This document shows, piece by piece, positions 9,068 through 17,967 of a stretch of 64,000 nt of DNA. The stretch comes from Gp6-AA40 sp036274155 (GTDB lineage Bacteria; Acidobacteriota; Vicinamibacteria; Vicinamibacterales; UBA2999). The notes below the pieces were generated by a model. It was not told the DNA's origin. It was given only the letters and a program-made list of their open reading frames with translations, and did no database searches. The first letter of the stretch is position 1. The number at the start of each line of letters is the position of its first letter. The stretch lies in assembly GCA_036274155.1 (NCBI GenBank), contig DASUGH010000083.1, positions 1-64,000 on the forward strand, written 5' to 3'. Position numbers and translations under genes: made by a program.

Positions 9068-10135
9068 GTGAGCGAACCTGATCGGGAGATCGTCGCGAGT
9101 CGAATCCTCTGCGCCACGCTCGTGTGTGTCGTCATGGGCGGTGCACAGTGGTCTGAGACGGCGCAGAACCCCGCGCCGCGTCTTCCCGCACGCCTCGAGC
9201 ACTATCTCAAAGATGTCGTCGGAGCGACGTCGGCCGAGCGCGCTCGGCTGATGGAAGGTTCACCGATCACCCGGCTGCTCGAGGGCGACCCGGGCAAGGA
9301 AGTCGCCGTGTTCGGCGCCATCTGGATCAATGCGCCGATTCGCCGCTACGTCGACGCTGTCCAGGACATCGAGAATTTCGAGCGCGGCACCGGCTTTCTG
9401 GTCACGAAGCGCATCAGCGCGCCGCCCCGGCTCGACGACTTTGCGGCGCTGCGCCTGCCGCAGGAGGACGTCGCGGATCTGCGTACGTGTCGGGTCGGCA
9501 ACTGCGAGGTCAAACTTGGCGAGCAGGCGCTTCAGCGGTTCAGGACGGAGATCGACTGGAAAGGCCCTGGCGTCCAGGCGGCCGCCGATGCGCTCATGCG
9601 GCGGCTGGTGCTGGAATACGTGACGGGGTACCTCGAGGGCGGCAACGCGCGGCTCGCCGTCTACCGTGACGACTCGCAGCCGACCTTCGTGGCGGAGGAG
9701 TTTCGCGCGATGGTCGCGCAGATGCCGGAGCTGGCGGCATCGATGCCGGCTGTCAGACGCTACCTGCTCGACTATCCGAAGGCGACGCTGCCCGGCGCCA
9801 CCTCATTCCTCTACTGGCAGGCGACGGAGTTCGGGCTCAAGCCGACCATTCGGATCAGCCATCTCACGATTCGGGAAGACGCTGACGAGACCGTCGTGGC
9901 TTCCAAGATGTTGTATGCCACGCACTACTTCTGGACGGCGCTCGAGCTCCGGGCTCTCGTCCCCGACCCGTCCCGTGGACCCGGCTTCTGGTTCGTCACC
10001 GTCAATCGAAGCCGTTCCGACGGCCTCACCGGCTTCAGCGGCTTCTTCATCAGAAGACGGGTGAGAAGCGAGGTTGAGGACGGGTCGCTCGCGATTCTGC
10101 GACGGACGAAGGAGCGCCTCGAGCGCGGACGCTGA
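9068..10135 (+). CDS. Exported conserved hypothetical protein
   Basis: This protein of about 355 residues starts at the GTG at 9068, giving a short signal-like stretch (RILCATLVCVVMGGAQW) that ends before ETAQNPAPR. A reading frame continues further upstream, but it would overlap the opposite-strand gene and has low-complexity, non-protein-like content. The mature part has a recurring LxDFAALRLPQEDVADLRTC segment, a second nearby cysteine (CRVGNCEVKLG), and a C-terminal half rich in aromatic strand-like segments (YATHYFWTALELRALV). No known domain is recognised. It lies apart from its neighbours with its own upstream spacing. Confidence 0.65.
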   Translation: MSEPDREIVASRILCATLVCVVMGGAQWSETAQNPAPRLPARLEHYLKDVVGATSAERARLMEGSPITRLLEGDPGKEVAVFGAIWINAPIRRYVDAVQDIENFERGTGFLVTKRISAPPRLDDFAALRLPQEDVADLRTCRVGNCEVKLGEQALQRFRTEIDWKGPGVQAAADALMRRLVLEYVTGYLEGGNARLAVYRDDSQPTFVAEEFRAMVAQMPELAASMPAVRRYLLDYPKATLPGATSFLYWQATEFGLKPTIRISHLTIREDADETVVASKMLYATHYFWTALELRALVPDPSRGPGFWFVTVNRSRSDGLTGFSGFFIRRRVRSEVEDGSLAILRRTKERLERGR

Positions 10136-10189
10136 GCCTTCAGCCCCCGGAGCGCTGAGCACTGGACGGGAGACGATCGGAGTACTGCT

Positions 10190-11053
10190 ATGCGCCACGC
10201 GCCTCGCCCGGAACGCGAGGACGGTCACAGCGACGCCCCCTGCCGGCTGTTCGTGTATCTCGCGCGCGACACGCCAGTGGGCGTCGTGCTGCGGCGCGGG
10301 CCGAGCGACTGGGCCCGTTTGAGCGTGTGGCACACGGATACCGATCGCATCGAACACGGGCAGTGGATCAAGGGGCGGGTCTATGAACGGCGGAGCGATC
10401 TGTCGTCCGATGGCGCCGTCTTCGCCGCGTTCGTCAGGCAGAGCGGCGGCCGCGGGGCGTCCGACACATGGGTGGCGCTCAGCCGTCCTCCGTACTTCAC
10501 GGCGCTGGCGCTCTGGTTCATCGGCGGCACCTATTACACCGGTGCGTTCTTTCCACAACCCGGCACTCTCTGGCTCGGGTTCATGAAGGAGCAGCCGCCC
10601 GATGTGGGACACACACCCGCCTGGCTCTCCATCGCGCCGCCGCGCGACGTGCCCTACATCGACGGCTCGTCGGAATGGACGGAGCGAACCGTTCACTTCA
10701 ACCGGCTTCTTCGCGACGGATGGCGACTGCTCGACAAAGAGCCGTTCGCGACCCTCTGGGAGCACCGGCATCCGAAGGAGCCGATGACGCTGACGATGAT
10801 CCACACCTTCGACGACTTCAGGAGCTTCGGCGGTCCCTACGTCGTCGAATACACGGTGCGCCGCGACGGCGGGCCGGAGCATACGCTCGGCCAGGCGACA
10901 TGGGCGGACTGGGATCAGCGAGGCCGGCTGGTTCTGGCGCAGCGCGGTCGGCTGCTGACGTGGGATGCCACGCGCGGTCTCGAGACGATCGCCGATCTCA
11001 ACGATCAGGCACCCGATCCGCAGCCTGCGCCTGAGTGGGCCACGCGCTGGTGA
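10190..11053 (+). CDS. Conserved hypothetical protein, cytoplasmic
   Basis: This 287-residue protein has no signal peptide or membrane segment. GGAG seven bases before the ATG supports this start. The content is rich in tryptophan, aspartate and strand-like pairs (WARLSVWHTDTDRIEHGQWI, GRVYERRSDLSSDGAVFAAF, LFVYLARDT), which suggests a beta-propeller or WD-like protein, and the C-terminus reads like further blades (GRLVLAQRGRLLTWDATRGL). I do not recognise the family. It follows the exported protein at 9068-10135 and precedes the xylose-isomerase-like gene on the same strand. Confidence 0.62.
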   Translation: MRHAPRPEREDGHSDAPCRLFVYLARDTPVGVVLRRGPSDWARLSVWHTDTDRIEHGQWIKGRVYERRSDLSSDGAVFAAFVRQSGGRGASDTWVALSRPPYFTALALWFIGGTYYTGAFFPQPGTLWLGFMKEQPPDVGHTPAWLSIAPPRDVPYIDGSSEWTERTVHFNRLLRDGWRLLDKEPFATLWEHRHPKEPMTLTMIHTFDDFRSFGGPYVVEYTVRRDGGPEHTLGQATWADWDQRGRLVLAQRGRLLTWDATRGLETIADLNDQAPDPQPAPEWATRW

Positions 11054-11143
11054 CACGCGCGTGCGCCGTGTCGGCATCCGGCATCCGGCATTCGGTATTG
11101 GACGGTTCGTGCTATGTTCTGCGGCGTGACCGCTCTTTCCTCG

Positions 11144-11983
11144 ATGACGCGCCGCGCGTTCCTCGCGATCGCGGGAACGCTGCCGATCGCCGCCACGCTG
11201 GCGCAGGGCCGCAAGCCGCTGGTGGGCCTCGAGCTGTTCTCCGTCCGCGGAGAGCTGATGAAAGATCTCTTCGGCACAGTCCGCGCCGTCGCCAGGATGG
11301 GCTATGAGGTGGTCGAGTTCTTCGCGCCCTATTACAGCTGGACGCCCGAGTACGCAAAGGAGGTCCGCAAGCTGCTCGACGACCTGAACGTCAAATGCCT
11401 CTCGACCCACAACGGCGCCGCCAATCTCGCGCCGGCGGGACTGACGAAGGCAATCGAGCTCAATCAGATCATCGGCAGCCGCTTCATCGTCATGGCGAGT
11501 CCGCCGCGGGTCACGGGGCTCCATGGGTGGAAGGCGCTTGCCGATCAACTCAGCGCCGCCGCCGCTACGCTTCAGCCGCTCGGCATGTCAGCCGGGTATC
11601 ACAACCACGAGACCGAGTGGCCGCTCGTGGAGGGCCGGCGTCCGATCGACGTTCTGGCCGCCGGCACGCCACCGTCGTTCGTCATGCAGCTCGACGTCGG
11701 TACCTGCGTGGCGGCCGGCGCCGATCCAGTGGCATTCATCAAGGCAAACCCCGGGCGCATCGTGAGCATTCACTGCAAGGACTGGGCGCCAGGGTCCGCC
11801 GCCGATCAGAAAAGCTATCGAGTGCTTTTCGGCGAGGGCGCCGCGCCGTGGCGGCAGATCTTCGACGCTGCGGAATCGGTCGGAGGCGTGCAGTACTACC
11901 TCGTCGAACAGGAGGGCAGCCGGTACCCGGAGCTCGAGACGGCCGAGCGCTGCCTCGCGACGTTCAAGACGATGAGAGGCTGA
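11144..11983 (+). CDS. Sugar phosphate isomerase/epimerase-like TIM barrel, Tat-exported
   Basis: This 279-residue protein is of the xylose-isomerase-like TIM-barrel type. The N-terminus MTRRAFLAIAG carries a twin-arginine signal, so it is probably exported folded. Barrel landmarks with likely metal ligands are VVEFFAPYY (Glu), LSTHNG (His), GYHNHETEW (His, Glu), MQLDVGTC (Asp), SIHCKDW (His) and YLVEQEGS (Glu). Such proteins isomerise or epimerise sugars, keto sugars or inositols; the substrate cannot be read here. The ATG at 11144 is preferred over one ten codons upstream because it places the RR motif at the very N-terminus. Confidence 0.82.
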   Translation: MTRRAFLAIAGTLPIAATLAQGRKPLVGLELFSVRGELMKDLFGTVRAVARMGYEVVEFFAPYYSWTPEYAKEVRKLLDDLNVKCLSTHNGAANLAPAGLTKAIELNQIIGSRFIVMASPPRVTGLHGWKALADQLSAAAATLQPLGMSAGYHNHETEWPLVEGRRPIDVLAAGTPPSFVMQLDVGTCVAAGADPVAFIKANPGRIVSIHCKDWAPGSAADQKSYRVLFGEGAAPWRQIFDAAESVGGVQYYLVEQEGSRYPELETAERCLATFKTMRG

Positions 11984-12002
11984 GGGCCGGCCCATTCGAC
12001 CC

Positions 12003-12914
12003 TTGACCCTCGCCCCACGGTCGGTTTCGGATCTGCAGGAACAACTGGCGGCGCAGCAGTACGTGGCCGACCGCGGCCTCGCCGTGTCGCTGTTCCTCGC
12101 GCTGCAGCTCCGCCGCCCGCTCTTTCTCGAAGGCGAAGCTGGAGTCGGCAAGACAGCGCTCGCCTCGGCGCTCGCCGCCGTCCTCCACACCGATCTGATT
12201 CGTCTGCAGTGCTACGAAGGCCTCGACGTGACCCACGCGGTATACGAGTGGGATTACGCGCGGCAGCTGCTCGAGCTGCGGCTGCTCGAAGCGGGCGGCG
12301 CCGTCGACCGGGCGGCCGCGCGGCGCGAGTTGTACAGCGAAGCATTCCTCGTCAAACGGCCGCTTCTGCAGGCGATCGATCCCGCCCGGACGGAGCCGCC
12401 GGTCCTGCTCATCGACGAGATCGACCGTGCCGACGAGGAGTTCGAAGGGTATCTCCTCGAGCTCCTTGCCGAATTCCAGATCACGATTCCCGAACTGGGG
12501 ACCGTGCGTGCCGCCACGCCTCCCGTCGTCGTCCTGACGTCCAATCGCACGCGCGAGGTGCACGACGCGCTCAAGCGGCGGTGCCTCTATCAGTGGATCG
12601 GGTATCCCGACTTCGACAAGGAGCTGGCCATCGTACGCGAGCGGCTCCCGCATGCCGCCGCGCAGCTGGCGGCGCAGGTCACGGCGCTCGTCCAGGCCAT
12701 CAGGACAGTCGAGCTCTACAAGGCGCCCGGAGTATCGGAGACGCTCGACTGGGTATCGGCGCTGGTAGCTCTCGATCGCAGGACGATCGATCAGGACGTC
12801 ATCGAAACCACGCTCGGCGCGGTCCTCAAGTCGAAAGACGACATCGAGCTGCTTCGCGGCGAGCGCCTCGCCGCGCTTCTGCAGCGGGCGATGTCGCATC
12901 GCCAGGCCAGTTGA
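12003..12914 (+). CDS. coxD: MoxR-family AAA+ ATPase, CoxD-like
   Basis: This 303-residue MoxR-type AAA+ protein has Walker A GEAGVGKTA (about residues 41-49) and Walker B LLIDEIDRADEEFE (about 137), followed by the usual TPPVVVLTSNRTREVHDALK sensor region. In CO dehydrogenase-type clusters CoxD works with CoxE to mature the molybdenum-copper or molybdenum site. The TTG start fits the family N-terminus (DLQEQLAAQQYVADRGLA). Its stop overlaps the next start as TTGA. The context (CoxE-like vWA and CoxG next, CoxSLM genes 9 kb away) supports the name, but the symbol is by analogy. Confidence 0.82.
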   Translation: MTLAPRSVSDLQEQLAAQQYVADRGLAVSLFLALQLRRPLFLEGEAGVGKTALASALAAVLHTDLIRLQCYEGLDVTHAVYEWDYARQLLELRLLEAGGAVDRAAARRELYSEAFLVKRPLLQAIDPARTEPPVLLIDEIDRADEEFEGYLLELLAEFQITIPELGTVRAATPPVVVLTSNRTREVHDALKRRCLYQWIGYPDFDKELAIVRERLPHAAAQLAAQVTALVQAIRTVELYKAPGVSETLDWVSALVALDRRTIDQDVIETTLGAVLKSKDDIELLRGERLAALLQRAMSHRQAS

Positions 12915-14050
12915 CCTCGCACCTCCTGAACAACCTGCTCGTCTTCGGGCGGCTGCTTCGCCGGCTCGGACTCGACGTGCATGCCGGGCGGATGCTCGAC
13001 GTGGTCGACGCCCTCCTTCTCGTCGATCTCGGCGTGCGTGACGATGTCTACCACGTGTGCCGGACGCTGCTGGTACATCGCCGCGAGGATCTCGACGTGT
13101 TCGAACGCGCGTTCAACGCGTTCTGGCGCGATCGCGGCGATCAGCCTGATGCCGACGGCGCGGCAGTGAACCGCGACAGCGCCTCGCGGGAGACCACGTC
13201 GGGACTTGGCGCGCAATCGTACGAAGACATCGACCAGGGCACCATCGAGCAGGGCGCGCTCCGCACGTGGAGTGATGCCGATGCGCTGGCTCACAAGGAC
13301 TTCTCCGAGTTCACCGCGCAGGAGGTCCTCGTCGCGCGTGCGGCGCTGGACCGTCTGACATGGACCCCAGGTGAACGGCGGACACGGCGCTGGGTTCGCG
13401 GCCGTGGCCCGCGCGTCGACCTGCGCGGCGCGATCGCGCGCAGCCTGCGCACCGGCGGCGACGTCGTCCTCCTGCCGCGCCGGCGCCGGCGCACCCGTCC
13501 GCGTCCGCTCGTCCTGATCTGCGACGTCAGCGGCTCGATGGAGCGCTACTCGCGGATGCTCCTGCACTTCGCGCACGCAATCGGTCGGCGCCACCGTCGT
13601 GTCGAGGCCTTTCTCTTCTCCACGCGGCTCACCCGCATCACCGCCGATCTGCGCCGGCGCCGGCTCGACGCGGCGGTCACGGCAGTCGCCCGAGCGGTGA
13701 CCGACTGGTCGGGCGGCACGCGGACCGGGGCGGCGTTGCGCGAGCTGCATCAGCGATGGACGCGGCGGGTGCTGCACGGCAGTCCGGTCGTGCTGCTGAT
13801 TTCCGACGGCTGGGATCGCGGCGACCCGCAGTTGCTGCGCGACCAGGTCTCGCGTCTGCAGCGGAGCTGCCATCGCCTCATCTGGCTCAACCCGTTGATT
13901 GGAACCGCGGACTATGCGCCGCTCACACGAGGGCTGCAGGCGGCGCTGCCGTTCGTCGACGACTTCCTGCCGGCGCGGACGCTGACCGATCTCGCAGCAC
14001 TGGCGGTACACTTGAACGCGTTGCCGACGGAGCAAGGAAGGCGGACCTGA
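12911..14050 (+). CDS. coxE: vWA-domain protein, CoxE-like
   Basis: This 379-residue protein starts at a TTG overlapping the ATPase stop, so expression is likely coupled. The vWA domain (about residues 190-370) carries the MIDAS motif LICDVSGSMERY (DxSxS) and later SDGWDRGD. The N-terminal half (LLNNLLVFGRLLRRLGLDVH) matches CoxE-type proteins that partner MoxR ATPases in assembling the active site of molybdenum hydroxylases. A frame extends upstream through the ATPase gene, but that part is an out-of-frame shadow. The hairpin at 14039-14060 surrounds its stop codon. Confidence 0.82.
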   Translation: MTSHLLNNLLVFGRLLRRLGLDVHAGRMLDVVDALLLVDLGVRDDVYHVCRTLLVHRREDLDVFERAFNAFWRDRGDQPDADGAAVNRDSASRETTSGLGAQSYEDIDQGTIEQGALRTWSDADALAHKDFSEFTAQEVLVARAALDRLTWTPGERRTRRWVRGRGPRVDLRGAIARSLRTGGDVVLLPRRRRRTRPRPLVLICDVSGSMERYSRMLLHFAHAIGRRHRRVEAFLFSTRLTRITADLRRRRLDAAVTAVARAVTDWSGGTRTGAALRELHQRWTRRVLHGSPVVLLISDGWDRGDPQLLRDQVSRLQRSCHRLIWLNPLIGTADYAPLTRGLQAALPFVDDFLPARTLTDLAALAVHLNALPTEQGRRT

Positions 14051-14060
14051 AGGTCCGCCT
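14039..14060 (+). terminator. Strong hairpin at the end of the CoxE-like gene
   Basis: AGGCGGACC and GGTCCGCCT are perfectly complementary around a TGAA loop that contains the stop codon of the CoxE-like gene. The sequence that follows is CTTCGTCTGA, which lacks a full T-run, so it may attenuate rather than end transcription before CoxG. Confidence 0.4.
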
Positions 14061-14112
14061 CTTCGTCTGACCAAACAACTCCGACTTCCTGCGTCCTTCG
14101 TCGTCCCCTGTC

Positions 14113-14547
14113 ATGGACATTTCCGGTTCGTACACCTTCACCGCACTTCCGGATCGGGTCTGGGACCTCCTCATGGACCCTGACGCCATCAGGTCGTGCA
14201 TCCCCGGATGTGAACGGCTCGAGGCGGATGGAGAGGACCGCTATCGCGTGACGCTCACCGTTGCGCTGGCCGCGATTACGGGGAGCTATTCGGGCACGGT
14301 CGTGCTCACCGACAAAGTGCCACATACCTCCTACCGTCTGGTGGCCGAGGGGCAGGGACGCCCGGGCTTCGTGAAGGGCGACTCGCGGATTGCTCTCCGC
14401 TCCGACGGCGACAGCACCGTGGTCGACGTGACCGGCACGGTGCAGGCAGGTGGCGCCATCGCCCGGGTAGGTCAACGGCTCATCGGCAGCGTGTCGAAGA
14501 TGATGCTCGATCGCTTCTTCGCCTGCCTGCAATCGAAGCTCGCCTGA
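14113..14547 (+). CDS. coxG: CoxG-like SRPBCC protein
   Basis: This 144-residue protein is of the carbon-monoxide-dehydrogenase subunit G type, a START/SRPBCC fold. It opens with MDISGSYTFTALPDRVWDLL and DPDAIRSCIPGCERLE, which are characteristic, followed by the strand pattern of the fold (YRVTLTVALAAITGSYSGTV) and the closing helix GQRLIGSVSKMMLDRFF. CoxG is thought to help place the enzyme at the membrane or to assist assembly. It follows the MoxR/CoxE pair on the same strand. The length is normal for the family. Confidence 0.85.
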   Translation: MDISGSYTFTALPDRVWDLLMDPDAIRSCIPGCERLEADGEDRYRVTLTVALAAITGSYSGTVVLTDKVPHTSYRLVAEGQGRPGFVKGDSRIALRSDGDSTVVDVTGTVQAGGAIARVGQRLIGSVSKMMLDRFFACLQSKLA

Positions 14548-14568
14548 CACCGGAGCGTCAAAGCCGAC

Positions 14569-14615
14569 CACAGAGATTCCTTTGGTTTTCTCTGTGCCTC
14601 TGTGCCTCTGTGGCG
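14569..14615. terminator. Hairpin with T-rich loop plus short CTCTGTGC direct repeats
   Basis: CACAGAGA (14569-14576) pairs with TCTCTGTG (14589-14596) across a T-rich loop. The right arm continues into two or three tandem CTCTGTGC-type units. It lies between coxG and the convergent repeat-protein gene and could end transcription from coxG. The same kind of sequence is common as an intergenic repeat in high-GC environmental genomes, which I state from memory. Confidence 0.4.
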
Positions 14616-14662
14616 GACTTCTCAGTGCCTCGTCGCAGGCCGATACGATTCACCGCGGCCTG

Positions 14663-17600
14663 CTACGGCAGCGTGAACGACATCGCGTTGGACGTGCCGC
14701 GGCTGTTGCGCAGCCTCACCGAGACCGTACCCTGGATGGCGCCGTCGATGGCCAACGGCAGCCGCAGCAAGCTCAGGCTGCCGAACGACGTGTTGCTGGC
14801 GAACCAGTCGTTGAACAGCGACTCCACGTTCAGCGTCATCGTCGTGCCGGAGACCGAACACCCCGCAACGTCGCCGCAGCTCAGCTGAATCGATTTCGTC
14901 GTCGTGAAGGTCAGGATGACTGCGGTCACCTCGCGCACCGTCGACGACAGCAGGATCCGGGCGGCGAATCCACCCTCGGTTCGCGTCTCGACGCCGTGGA
15001 CGGTCGGTGCCCGTTCCGGAATCGTCAGCGACGCCACGTCTCCCGACGGGGAGAGCGTGGACGTCACGTTTCCAGCGACGAGCGTGCCTGCAAACGTCAA
15101 CACGCCAGCCAGGGTACCCGTCTGGAACCCAACCGGGCCCGCGTCGACGCTGCCAGCGAAGCGTGCCTCGAGCGTGTTGGCGGGGATGACGAACGACACC
15201 TGACGCCCGCCGCTCGAGAACTGAATCGCGGGATCGTCGCCGGGGCTGGCGGCGCTCGACGTGAAGCCGAGCGTCAGCGTGCCGAAGACGTCATGGGGAA
15301 ACGGAGTCGACAGCGTGACGGCCGCCAGCGCCTGCTCCCCGGCAACCACCGGTGACGGCGTAATGTCGAGGCGCGCCGTGGGTGTGGGCGACACTGACAG
15401 CGGGCGCGACACGGCATTGTTGCCGGCGTTGAGATCGCCTGCTGTGTCGACGGCCACCTGATGGTCGAGGGTCGCCGGGGTGCTGCCGACCGACACCGTG
15501 ACGGTCACCGAGCTCGACTCGTTCACGCCGAGCGGCACCGAGCGCACACAGGTGACGATCTGGCCGGCCGCCGAGCAGGCCCAGTCAGCACCGGCGAACG
15601 AAGCGAACGACAGCCCCTGCGGCAGCGTGTCGGTGACTGTCACTGGCGCGGTGGTGGCGGCGGTGCCGACGTTGCTCACCGTCAGCGTATAGCTCTCGGC
15701 AAAGCCTTCGGCGAATCCGCCATGCGAGCTGCTGAGCAGGAGATCCGGGAACGGGTCGGCCACCGTGAACGGGACACTGTTGCTCGACCCGTGCGGAGTC
15801 GTCACGATCGCGCTACGGGCGCCGAGGGTGGCGCCGGCATCTATTGTCAGCGTCGCCGTCACCGACGTGGGGCTGACGACCTGCACGTTGCTCACCGCGA
15901 TGCCGGCCATCGGCGCGAACGTCGTGGACCCGCTGAGGAAACTGGTGCCGGTCAGCGAGACGCTGGTCGCCACACCGCGCAGAATGAAACCAGGCTGGAT
16001 GGCGCTGATTGTCGGCGTCTGCGTCCAGCGCAGTGTCGAGCTGCCCGATGTGCCAGCGTAGACGAGCGACGGCGTCACCGGGTCGATCGCCAGTGAGAGC
16101 ACGTCGAGTCCGAACTGGGACAGGTTCGTGTTGAACGCCGACCAGCTGCCGCCACCATCGCCGCTTCGGTACACGCCGTCGTGCAGGACGGCAGCATAGA
16201 CCCTGGCCGGCGTTGCCGGATCGACGGCAAGGGCCCTGACATCCAGGCTCGTCTCCCCGAGGCCGACGTTCGCCGCCGCCCAGCTCGCACCCGAGTCGAC
16301 GCTGCGAAAGACGCCGCTCGAAGTGGCCGCGTACAGGGTGGCCGGCGATTGCGGGTCGATCGCCAGGAATCGCACGAATGGATCCGCCAGGCCGGCGCTC
16401 GCAAACTGCCAGCTCGCGCCCTGATCGCCGCTGCGAAACACGCCGTTCGTGGTGCCCGCATAGATGATGCTGGAATTCTGAGGATCGAGGGCCAGCGACC
16501 GCACGTCCACGGACGTCAGGCCGGAGCTCACCGGGGTCCAGGTCGTGCCGGAGTCGAGGCTGCGATGCACGCCGAGCGAAGTGCCAGCGTAGATGGTGGA
16601 GGGCGTGTGCGGATCGACGACGAGTCGCCAGACGATCGGGCTGATCATTCCCCCGATGTTCATCAGGGTCCAGTTCGCACCGGCGTCAGCGCTTCGATAC
16701 GCGCCGCCGAACGTGCCTGCATAGAGGTTCGACGGCGTCTGCGGATCGATCGCCAGCGACGTCGCGGACCAGGGGCTCAACGCGTCGGACCAGCTCACCC
16801 CTGCGTCGGCGCTGCGGAACACGCCAAAGAACGTGCCCGCGTAGATCGTGTTCGGCGTGACCGGATCGATCACCACGGCGTTGACGAGATGACTCGTGAG
16901 CCTGCTGTTCGCAGAAGCCCACGATGAGCCGGCGTCGGCGCTGCGATACACGCCATTCCGGTAGGTGCCGGCGTAGAGTGTGCCGGGCGATTGCGGATCG
17001 ACGGCCAGCGTCAGCACTTCCACTGTCGGCAGCCCGGTACTGACGGATCCCCAGCTGGTCGCGCTGTCGGTGCTGCGGAAGACGCCGCGGCCCGCCGCGT
17101 CGGTGACGTAGATCGTCGACGGCGTCTGCGGATCGATGCCAAGGGTCCGCGTGGCAAGAGGCATCGGAAGCCCGCCGTTGGCATCGGTCCAGGTCGCTCC
17201 GGAATCAACGGTGCGAAACACGCCGCCGTCGGACGTTGCCACGTAGAGCGTGGAAGACGTCTGTGGATCGATGACGAGCGACACCACGACAAACCCCGCC
17301 AGGCCGTTGACGATGGGCGTCCAGCTGGCGCCGCTGTCGACGCTGCGAAACACACCGTGTCCGCTCGTGCCGGCATACAGTATCGACGGCGTCTGCGCGT
17401 CGATGGCAAGCGCCGTGACATACAGGTTGGTCAGCCCTGCATTGACGGCCGACCAGCTGGCGCCACCGTCGGGGCTATGAAAGACGCCGCCGGTCGTCGT
17501 GCCCGCATACACGGACGAAGTCGTCTGCGGATCGATCGCAAACGACGCGACCGAGACCGAAGAGAGGCCGGTATGGTCCCAGGTGGCTCCGCCGTTCACG

Positions 17601-17947
17601 CTGCGAAAGACGCCGCTTAGAGCGGTGCCGGCATACAGCGTCGACGGAGTGTGCGGATCAATCGCCAGCACCGGCACGTTCCCGTCGGTCAACCCGAGGT
17701 TCATCGCCGCCCAGCTCGCGCCTCCGTCGACACTACGAAACACACCGCCGGCACCGGTACCGGCGTAGACCGTCGTCGGCGTCTGCGGGTCGACGGCAAG
17801 CGTCCGGATCTGACCGCCTTCGGGCCCTCGCTGTACCCACCGCTCCTGCGCCGCGGCGGTCCCCGCCTGGAGCGTCACGAGTCCGAGCACGAGTGGCGGG
17901 AGGAGGAAGCGGATGTTCGTTCGAAGGCGGTGCTGTGGTGCTGCCAT
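14663..17947 (-). CDS. Secreted Ycf48/BNR-repeat protein with DUF11-type C-terminus
   Basis: This protein of about 1094 residues has a signal peptide (MAAPQHRLRTNIRFLLPPLV, cleaved near TAAAQ). About 14 repeats of roughly 45 residues follow (up to about residue 640), each with a VFRSVDGGASWA-type and a TLYAGT-type element, as in sortilin/Ycf48 beta-propellers. After the repeats come an IPT/TIG-like domain (SAIQPGFILRGVATSVSLTG) and a DUF11-type domain (PDLLLSSSHGGFAEGFAESY, VTVTDTLPQGLSF). It is probably an extracellular binding or structural protein; no catalytic residues are seen. The ATG at 17947 is chosen for the signal peptide. It lies 20 bases after the preceding gene, in the same operon. 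Confidence 0.82.
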   Translation of the reverse strand: MAAPQHRLRTNIRFLLPPLVLGLVTLQAGTAAAQERWVQRGPEGGQIRTLAVDPQTPTTVYAGTGAGGVFRSVDGGASWAAMNLGLTDGNVPVLAIDPHTPSTLYAGTALSGVFRSVNGGATWDHTGLSSVSVASFAIDPQTTSSVYAGTTTGGVFHSPDGGASWSAVNAGLTNLYVTALAIDAQTPSILYAGTSGHGVFRSVDSGASWTPIVNGLAGFVVVSLVIDPQTSSTLYVATSDGGVFRTVDSGATWTDANGGLPMPLATRTLGIDPQTPSTIYVTDAAGRGVFRSTDSATSWGSVSTGLPTVEVLTLAVDPQSPGTLYAGTYRNGVYRSADAGSSWASANSRLTSHLVNAVVIDPVTPNTIYAGTFFGVFRSADAGVSWSDALSPWSATSLAIDPQTPSNLYAGTFGGAYRSADAGANWTLMNIGGMISPIVWRLVVDPHTPSTIYAGTSLGVHRSLDSGTTWTPVSSGLTSVDVRSLALDPQNSSIIYAGTTNGVFRSGDQGASWQFASAGLADPFVRFLAIDPQSPATLYAATSSGVFRSVDSGASWAAANVGLGETSLDVRALAVDPATPARVYAAVLHDGVYRSGDGGGSWSAFNTNLSQFGLDVLSLAIDPVTPSLVYAGTSGSSTLRWTQTPTISAIQPGFILRGVATSVSLTGTSFLSGSTTFAPMAGIAVSNVQVVSPTSVTATLTIDAGATLGARSAIVTTPHGSSNSVPFTVADPFPDLLLSSSHGGFAEGFAESYTLTVSNVGTAATTAPVTVTDTLPQGLSFASFAGADWACSAAGQIVTCVRSVPLGVNESSSVTVTVSVGSTPATLDHQVAVDTAGDLNAGNNAVSRPLSVSPTPTARLDITPSPVVAGEQALAAVTLSTPFPHDVFGTLTLGFTSSAASPGDDPAIQFSSGGRQVSFVIPANTLEARFAGSVDAGPVGFQTGTLAGVLTFAGTLVAGNVTSTLSPSGDVASLTIPERAPTVHGVETRTEGGFAARILLSSTVREVTAVILTFTTTKSIQLSCGDVAGCSVSGTTMTLNVESLFNDWFASNTSFGSLSLLRLPLAIDGAIQGTVSVRLRNSRGTSNAMSFTLP

Positions 17948-17967
17948 CACGTACTCCACGAGCTCGT